Shown piece by piece: positions 6,177 to 10,130 of a DNA stretch of 10,130 nucleotides. How positions within the stretch are numbered: the stretch's first letter is position 1; each line of letters starts with the position of its first letter. The notes below the pieces were generated by a model, which had not been told where the DNA came from, did not search any database, and saw only the letters and a program-made list of their open reading frames with translations. A program made the translations under genes and the position numbers. Origin of the DNA: Acidobacteriaceae bacterium (GTDB lineage Bacteria > Acidobacteriota > Terriglobia > Terriglobales > Acidobacteriaceae); contig JASHYS010000043.1 of assembly GCA_030042915.1 (NCBI GenBank), forward strand, positions 1 through 10,130, written 5' to 3'.

Positions 6177-6616
6177 TGGACAACGAGCGCATTCGCGAGA
6201 TTTGCCTCAAACTGCCGCACGTGAAGGAGACCGTGAATTGGGGCCATCACCTGGTGTACTGGGTGGGCGATCGCGACCGGGGCGGAAAAATGTTTGCGAT
6301 GACCGACCTCGATGGCACAGGGACGGGCGTGCTGTGGTTTCATTGCGGCGCGGAGCGTTTTCACGAGCTGCTGGAGATGGATGGAATTATTGCGTCGCCC
6401 TACCTGGCCAAAGCGCATTGGGTGACGGTGGAGCGGTGGGATGTGCTGCGGGCCAGGGAGATTGAGGACGAGTTGCGCCGGGCGCATGCGCTGATTTTCG
6501 AGAAGCTGCCGGCGCGGACAAAGGCCAGGCTGGCGATGCCGGAAAAGGAACGCACGAAGCCAACGCGCGGGCGAAAAAAGGCGAAGACCGTGCGCGCCAA
6601 GGCGAAACGGAGATAG
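6176..6616 (+). CDS. MmcQ/YjbR family DNA-binding-like protein
   Basis: The 146-residue product starts at ATG 6176, overlapping the ADA-like stop (TGATG), so translation is probably coupled. It matches the MmcQ/YjbR (CyaY-like fold) family: an N-terminal REICLKLPHVKE helix, a central beta-sheet region with GKMFAMTDL and LWFHC, and the signature PYLAKAHWV at 75-83 followed by a helix pair (about 92-112). The fold is thought to bind DNA, and its cellular role is not established. Residues about 115-146 are a Lys/Arg-rich tail of the kind that binds nucleic acid nonspecifically. No signal peptide is present, so it is cytosolic, unlike its exported neighbour. A shared pathway is therefore not implied by the overlap. 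Confidence 0.88.
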   Translation: MDNERIREICLKLPHVKETVNWGHHLVYWVGDRDRGGKMFAMTDLDGTGTGVLWFHCGAERFHELLEMDGIIASPYLAKAHWVTVERWDVLRAREIEDELRRAHALIFEKLPARTKARLAMPEKERTKPTRGRKKAKTVRAKAKRR

Positions 6617-6812
6617 TGCGGGAACCGGCACCCGAGTGGATGCGTATTAAAGATCAGACTGCGATGAGCGCAGGTGCGCGAACGAGGCGCGATCGCAAAA
6701 CCAGAGGTGCTGTATACCGAAGCCGCTGCACTCAAGTCGCCGCGACCCCAAGGAGCGGTGACCTTGCACAACAGCAAACGGGACACATCTTCTCTGGTTT
6801 TGCCGTGAAATT

Positions 6813-7004
6813 ATGGCTAAATTTCTTCTGTGGTGCATTCTTCTGGTGTTGTGCTGGCCGCTGGCGCTGATCGCGCTGGTGCTGTATCCGGTGGTGTGGT
6901 TGCTGTTGCTGCCCTTCAGGCTGGTGGGCATTGCCGTGGGCGGCGTGCTTGACCTGGTAGCGGCGATCATCTTTCTGCCGGCGCGAGTGCTGCGCGCGGT
7001 CTAA
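6813..7004 (+). CDS. Small hydrophobic membrane protein (63 aa)
   Basis: Almost the whole product is hydrophobic. It shows two or three membrane-spanning stretches, about residues 4-20, 21-37 and 41-56, with few charges and a basic C-terminus (PARVLRAV). The composition is far more membrane-like than chance would give, supporting a real gene. ATG 6813 has no clear Shine-Dalgarno. I recall similar small hydrophobic proteins from related bacteria but cannot name a family or function. It lies 196 bases after the YjbR gene and 51 bases before the SDR gene. The 196 bases upstream show no other gene. Confidence 0.65.
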   Translation: MAKFLLWCILLVLCWPLALIALVLYPVVWLLLLPFRLVGIAVGGVLDLVAAIIFLPARVLRAV

Positions 7005-7019
7005 GCCGCGCAAGATTCC

Positions 7020-7049
7020 TCGACATTCCCCGCGAAAATCCTTTAGCGT
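7020..7049 (+). promoter_or_regulatory. Promoter for the SDR gene, possibly leaderless
   Basis: TCGACA (7020-7025, 5/6 match to TTGACA) is separated by 18 bases from TAGCGT (7044-7049), a TAnnnT -10 element. The -10 ends 6 bases before the ATG, so transcription would begin at or next to the start codon. No Shine-Dalgarno is present, which agrees with a leaderless mRNA. Confidence 0.4.
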
Positions 7050-7055
7050 GGGCCT

Positions 7056-7877
7056 ATGGGCCTTTCCATCTCTCTTGACGGCAAAGTTGCGCTCGTGACG
7101 GGCGGGTCGCGAGGGATTGGTGCGGAGACGGTGCGGCTGCTGCGTGAGGCTGGGGCTCGGGTGGCATTCAGCTACCGCAAAGCGCGCAAGCAGGCCGACG
7201 CGCTGGTGGCCGAGTGCGGAGGTGCGGGCAATGCCGGCGAACCGCGATGCGTGGCGATCGAGCAGGAGCTGAGTTCGCCGGCCGACGGGCGCAGGCTGGT
7301 GGAGAGTGCCGTGGCGGCGATGGGCCGGCTCGACATCCTGGTGGCGAACCACGGCGTGTGGGAGGCCGAAGATGTGCCCATTGCCAGCATGAGCGAGGCG
7401 CAGTGGCGGCGGACGCTGGCGGTGAATCTGGATGCGGTGTTCGGGCTGCTGCAAGCGGCGGTGGCGCAGTTCGAGCGGCAATGCATTGCAAGCAGCAGCG
7501 CTTTGGGCGAGGGCGGTGCGAGGGGGCACATTGTTCTGATCAGCTCGACGGCTGGGCAGCGGGGCGAGGCGTATCACGCGGACTACGCCGTGACCAAAGG
7601 CGCGCTGATCAGTCTTACCAAGAGCCTGTCGAGCGAACTGGCGCCCAGGGGCATCAGGGTAAACTGTGTGGCGCCGGGGTGGGTGGCAACAGACATGTCG
7701 AAATCCACGCTGGCCGATCCCGCGATGAGTGCGAAGATCGCGGCGGCGATTCCATTGGGCCGTGTGGCGAGCGCGCGCGAGATCGCCGGCCCGGTGGTGT
7801 TCCTTTGCTCGCCCCTGGCGGGGTTCATCAGCGGCGAGGTCTTCAACGTGAATGGCGGAGCGGTGCTGGTGGGATAA
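7056..7877 (+). CDS. Short-chain dehydrogenase/reductase (FabG-like)
   Basis: The 273-residue product is a classical SDR. It has the NAD(P)-binding TGGSRGIG (15-22), the NHG motif at 98-100 in place of the usual NAG, Asn124, and a catalytic Ser164-Tyr177-Lys181 set (ISSTAG and YAVTK). The PG motif (APGWVATDM, 206-214) and the C-terminal GEVFNVNGG (260-268) are typical of FabG-like reductases. Such enzymes reduce or oxidise a carbonyl/hydroxyl with NADP(H), and an Arg/Lys-rich RKARK after the second strand (41-45) suggests NADPH. The substrate could be 3-oxoacyl-ACP or a sugar or other small alcohol. Nearby fabZ hints at fatty acids, but the gene has its own promoter and is not in that operon. 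It is longer than FabG (about 245) owing to loop insertions near 54-62 and 141-157. The protein should be cytosolic. Confidence 0.9.
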   Translation: MGLSISLDGKVALVTGGSRGIGAETVRLLREAGARVAFSYRKARKQADALVAECGGAGNAGEPRCVAIEQELSSPADGRRLVESAVAAMGRLDILVANHGVWEAEDVPIASMSEAQWRRTLAVNLDAVFGLLQAAVAQFERQCIASSSALGEGGARGHIVLISSTAGQRGEAYHADYAVTKGALISLTKSLSSELAPRGIRVNCVAPGWVATDMSKSTLADPAMSAKIAAAIPLGRVASAREIAGPVVFLCSPLAGFISGEVFNVNGGAVLVG

Positions 7878-7881
7878 AGGC

Positions 7882-7930
7882 AGGGATTAGAGATTAGGGA
7901 ACAGGGACTAGGGACTACGGAATAGGGAAC
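7882..7930 (+). repeat. Seven-unit heptamer tandem repeat, consensus AGGGA(M)T
   Basis: From 7882 the bases divide exactly into seven 7-mers: AGGGATT, AGAGATT, AGGGAAC, AGGGACT, AGGGACT, ACGGAAT, AGGGAAC. The run falls between the SDR stop (7877) and the next start (7943). It holds GGG triplets at 7-base spacing, and another GGG lies just after it (7932-7934). The purine strand is the coding strand, so the mRNA would carry these G-runs. Comparable AGGGA-type minisatellites occur between genes in some related genomes (recalled, not checked). Confidence 0.75.
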
Positions 7931-7942
7931 AAGGGCGAGACG

Positions 7943-8740
7943 ATGAGGGCTGGGAAAATCGCAGTGATGGTTCTGCTCCTGCTGGCGCTGCTGTGGCCGC
8001 ACGCGACGCAGACACAGACGGGCGACAACACGGGCGACAAGAACGCGCAACAGGCGCGAGCGGCGCTGGACGCCATGGTGAAGGCGCTGGGAGGGTCGGC
8101 GTGGCTGAACATGCAGAACCTGGAGCGGCAGGGACACATTGCGGCGTTTTTCCATGGCAATCCCGACCTGGGCACCGAGGAGACCTTTGAATTCCATCAA
8201 TGGCCCGACCACGACCGTATCGAAGTGACCAAGCATCGCGACGTGGTGGAGTTCATCGTCGGCCGGCAGGGCTGGGAAGTGACGTACCGGGGCAAAAAGA
8301 CGCTCGACAAGGACACGATGGATGACTTTCTGCGGCGGCGCGACCACTCCATCGAGCTGGCCGTGAAGGTGTGGATGAAGGACCCCAACACCATCCTGAT
8401 CTACGAGGGCCAGCACCTGGCCGAGCGGCATCTGGCCGAGCAGGTGACGCTGATCTCGCCGCAAAATGAAGCCATCACCATTCTGATGGACGAGCAGACG
8501 CACTTGCCGCTCCAGCGCAGCTTTGAGTGGCGCGACCCCGTATACCACGATAAGAACACCGACACGGAAGAGTACGACGACTATCACGTCATCCAGGGTT
8601 TTCCCACGCCGTTCACCATCACGCGCATGAAGAATGGCGACGTGGTGCGCCAATATTACGTCACCCATGCCAGCTACAACGAGAATCTGCCCGCCGATTT
8701 CTGGAACCCCGATGTTGCGGCGAGGAAGATCGTGAAGTAA
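7943..8740 (+). CDS. Exported LolA/LolB-like conserved protein of unknown function
   Basis: The 265-residue product begins with a signal peptide (basic MRAGK, then a Leu-rich core to about residue 20; no clear AxA site). The mature part resembles proteins of the LolA/LolB outer-membrane lipoprotein-sorting fold as found in Acidobacteria: an early helix with LDAMVKALGG (42-51), QNLERQGHI, a central GWEVTYRGKK, an ERHLAEQVTLI strand, and a C-terminal THASYN...DFWNPDVA. It is likely a periplasmic beta-sheet protein handling a lipid or hydrophobic ligand, but no activity is established. It has no lipobox Cys. ATG 7943 follows the heptamer repeat with only a weak G-rich upstream motif. It is 65 bases after the SDR gene, so the two may be co-transcribed. 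An lpxA gene nearby fits an envelope role, without proving one. Confidence 0.75.
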   Translation: MRAGKIAVMVLLLLALLWPHATQTQTGDNTGDKNAQQARAALDAMVKALGGSAWLNMQNLERQGHIAAFFHGNPDLGTEETFEFHQWPDHDRIEVTKHRDVVEFIVGRQGWEVTYRGKKTLDKDTMDDFLRRRDHSIELAVKVWMKDPNTILIYEGQHLAERHLAEQVTLISPQNEAITILMDEQTHLPLQRSFEWRDPVYHDKNTDTEEYDDYHVIQGFPTPFTITRMKNGDVVRQYYVTHASYNENLPADFWNPDVAARKIVK

Positions 8741-8755
8741 GCGGGCAAATGGCCG

Positions 8756-8785
8756 TTCAACGCGTGCCGGCTCGATATTTATAAT
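8756..8785 (+). promoter_or_regulatory. Sigma70-type promoter for fabZ-lpxA
   Basis: A perfect TATAAT is at 8780-8785. Eighteen bases upstream is TTCAAC (8756-8761), a weak -35 match (3/6). Transcription should start near 8792, about 43 bases before the fabZ ATG. The strong -10 box in a GC-rich gap argues that fabZ-lpxA is transcribed separately from the upstream exported-protein gene. Confidence 0.55.
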
Positions 8786-8834
8786 CCCAACGAGCGTAAC
8801 CATCCAACCCAACCGCTCTTTGAGGAGCCGCAGA

Positions 8835-9338
8835 ATGACGTTGACCATCCAGGAGATCATGGATTTCCTGCCTCACCGGTACCCTTTCCTTCTGATCGAC
8901 CGCATTGTCGAATTCGAGCGCGCCAAGCGCGTGGTCGCCATCAAGAACGTGACCATGAACGAGTCGTTTTTTCAGGGTCACTTTCCCGGCGCGCCGCTCA
9001 TGCCCGGCGTGCTGATCATTGAGGCCATGGCGCAGGCCGGCGCGGTGCTGCTGCTGTCGGAGATGGAAGACCGGCACGCCAAGCTGGCGGTCTTTACCGG
9101 CATCGATGATGCCAAGTTCCGCCGCTCGGTAACGCCGGGCGACCAGATCCGCATCGAGGTGGACGTGGTCAGCTTCCGTTCGCGCGCAGGCAAGATGGCC
9201 GGCAAGGCTTACGTTGACGGCAAGCTGGCCTGCGAGGCCACGCTGACCTGTATGGTGGTGCCGCGCGCTCAGGAAGCTAAGGGAGACGCGAAGACGGAAT
9301 CGAAAAGTGAAGCAGCTCCTGCCGAGGCGGCACAGTGA
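8835..9338 (+). CDS. fabZ: 3-hydroxyacyl-[acyl-carrier-protein] dehydratase FabZ
   Basis: FabZ removes water from 3-hydroxyacyl-ACP to give trans-2-enoyl-ACP during fatty-acid elongation. The 167-residue product carries FLPHRYPFLLIDRI (11-24) and the active-site stretch GHFPGAPLMPGVLIIEAMAQAG, with catalytic His49 and Glu63 (E. coli His54/Glu68). The hot-dog core ends near residue 143. The remaining 24 residues (AQEAKGD...PAEAAQ) are a low-complexity Ala/Glu/Lys tail absent from typical FabZ. I chose ATG 8835 because GAGGAG (8822-8827) lies 7 bases upstream. An in-frame TTG at 8820 overlaps that site. The gene overlaps lpxA by 4 bases, so the pair is an operon drawing on one 3-hydroxyacyl-ACP pool. 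The protein should be cytosolic. Confidence 0.97.
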   Translation: MTLTIQEIMDFLPHRYPFLLIDRIVEFERAKRVVAIKNVTMNESFFQGHFPGAPLMPGVLIIEAMAQAGAVLLLSEMEDRHAKLAVFTGIDDAKFRRSVTPGDQIRIEVDVVSFRSRAGKMAGKAYVDGKLACEATLTCMVVPRAQEAKGDAKTESKSEAAPAEAAQ

Positions 9339-10105
9339 GCATTCATCCGAGCGCGGTGATCGCCGAAGGCGCGCGGATTGCAAAGTCGTGCACGATCGGG
9401 CCGTATTGCACCATTGGAGCGGAGGTGGTGCTTGGCGAAGAGTGCACGCTGATTTCGCACGTGGTGGTGGATGGGCGCACGCGCATCGGCGCGCGCAACA
9501 CCATTTATCCTTTTGCGACCATCGGGATGGCGCCGCAGGATTTGAAGTACAAGGGCGAAGCCACCGCAGCCGAGATCGGCAACGAAAACACGATTCGCGA
9601 ATGCGTAAACATCAGCCGCGGGACGGTGGGCGGCGGAGGAGTCACGCGGATCGGCTCGGGCAATCTGCTGATGGCTTTCGTGCACATCGGGCACGACAGC
9701 CAGGTAGGCAGCCACTGCATTCTGGCCAACAACGCTACCTTGGCCGGGCACGTGACCATCGAGGACCACGTGACGCTGGGCGCGTTTTGCCCGGTGCACC
9801 AGCATTGCGTGGTGGGGGCGTATTCGTTTATTGGCGGCGGAACCATTGTGACCCAGGACGTGCTGCCGTTTTCACTCACCTCGGTGCGGCGCGAGAACAA
9901 GGCCTTCGGGATTAACAAAATCGGCCTGGAGCGGCGCGGGTTTTCGCCGCAGCGGATCAAGGTGCTGCAGAAGGCCTACCGGCTGCTGCTGGCGGCGAAG
10001 CTGAATACCACGCAGGCTGTCGAGAAAATGCGCGAACTCGAGGGCGGCGACGTGGCCGTGCTGGTGAAGTTCATCGAAGGCAGCGAGCGCGGGGTGATCA
10101 AGTAG
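9335..10105 (+). CDS. lpxA: Acyl-ACP--UDP-N-acetylglucosamine O-acyltransferase LpxA
   Basis: LpxA moves a 3-hydroxyacyl chain from ACP onto UDP-GlcNAc, the first step of lipid A synthesis in the cytosol. The 256-residue product has left-handed beta-helix hexapeptide repeats through about residue 175, then a helical C-terminal domain (about 190-256). Diagnostic motifs are PQDLKYKGE (67-75), NTIRECVNISRGTVGGGG (85-102), NLLM, and HIGHD with catalytic His120 (E. coli His125). ANNATLAGHV and RRGFS follow. Gly168 aligns with E. coli Gly173, the acyl-chain ruler, so a fairly long 3-hydroxyacyl donor is plausible. The GTG start at 9335 overlaps the fabZ TGA (9336-9338), which indicates translational coupling. 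A GAGGCGG motif just upstream may help initiation. Family length is normal. Confidence 0.96.
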   Translation: MSIHPSAVIAEGARIAKSCTIGPYCTIGAEVVLGEECTLISHVVVDGRTRIGARNTIYPFATIGMAPQDLKYKGEATAAEIGNENTIRECVNISRGTVGGGGVTRIGSGNLLMAFVHIGHDSQVGSHCILANNATLAGHVTIEDHVTLGAFCPVHQHCVVGAYSFIGGGTIVTQDVLPFSLTSVRRENKAFGINKIGLERRGFSPQRIKVLQKAYRLLLAAKLNTTQAVEKMRELEGGDVAVLVKFIEGSERGVIK

Positions 10106-10122
10106 CTGGCGGAGCCAATGCG

Positions 10123-10130
10123 ATGACTCT
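10123..10130 (+). CDS. Possible start of the next gene (truncated by window end)
   Basis: Seventeen bases after the lpxA stop there is an ATG at 10123 reading M-T-L. GGAG (10111-10114) lies 8 bases before it, good spacing. Another ATG at 10118 is only 3 bases from the same GGAG. The short gap suggests a gene in the same operon. Two codons are too few to name it. Confidence 0.35.

Noticed and set aside
6616..6870. 84-residue ORF starting at GTG right after the YjbR gene
   Set aside because: Its Arg-rich composition shows no fold, and it overlaps the better-supported 63-residue membrane protein in another frame.
7583..8860. 425-residue minus-strand ORF
   Set aside because: It runs across the SDR, the heptamer repeat and the exported-protein gene in antisense. 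The composition is biased and shows no motif.
9269..9805. 178-residue minus-strand ORF opposite lpxA
   Set aside because: It is antisense to a fully conserved lpxA and has no motif.

Overview
The window looks like a chromosomal stretch of a high-GC Gram-negative bacterium, most likely an Acidobacteriota (Terriglobia-type). Three gene families point there: an Ig-like repeat protein with a GC-GGG hydrophobic C-terminus, a regulator built as SWKEIA-type helix-turn-helix, one membrane segment and TPRs, and an exported LolA/LolB-like protein. The lpxA gene shows that the cell makes lipid A. This assignment is inferred from remembered family features and no search was run.

Layout. 1-1353 (+) is the 3' part of a surface or exported Ig-like repeat protein. 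1354-1700 carries a hairpin between convergent genes and a possible 40-residue secreted peptide on the minus strand. 1701-3227 (-) is the membrane-bound HTH-TPR regulator. 3228-3623 is a divergent intergenic region. 3624-4127 (+) is a DinB/YfiT-type metal-binding protein. 4193-4420 (-) holds an intact tRNA-Phe(GAA) preceded on the map by a decayed tandem copy that shares 41 identical bases with it. 4569-6176 (+) is an exported adenosine deaminase-like hydrolase, whose stop codon overlaps the start of an MmcQ/YjbR protein (6176-6616). A 63-residue membrane protein (6813-7004) and an SDR oxidoreductase (7056-7877) follow. A seven-unit heptamer repeat (7882-7930) sits before an exported LolA-like protein (7943-8740). 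The window ends with fabZ (8835-9338) and lpxA (9335-10105), which overlap by 4 bases and have a clear TATAAT element upstream. A further gene probably starts at 10123.

The firmest functional unit is fabZ-lpxA. FabZ dehydrates 3-hydroxyacyl-ACP for fatty-acid elongation, while LpxA uses 3-hydroxyacyl-ACP to acylate UDP-GlcNAc, so both draw on one substrate pool. The ADA-like enzyme and the YjbR protein are probably translationally coupled. The other genes look like independent housekeeping or accessory genes. I found no phage, CRISPR, insertion sequence or clear defence system. The observations most worth following are the tRNA-Phe duplication, the heptamer/G-run repeat, the small Cys-rich secreted ORF with a strong ribosome binding site, and the Ig domain interrupted by hydrophobic segments.
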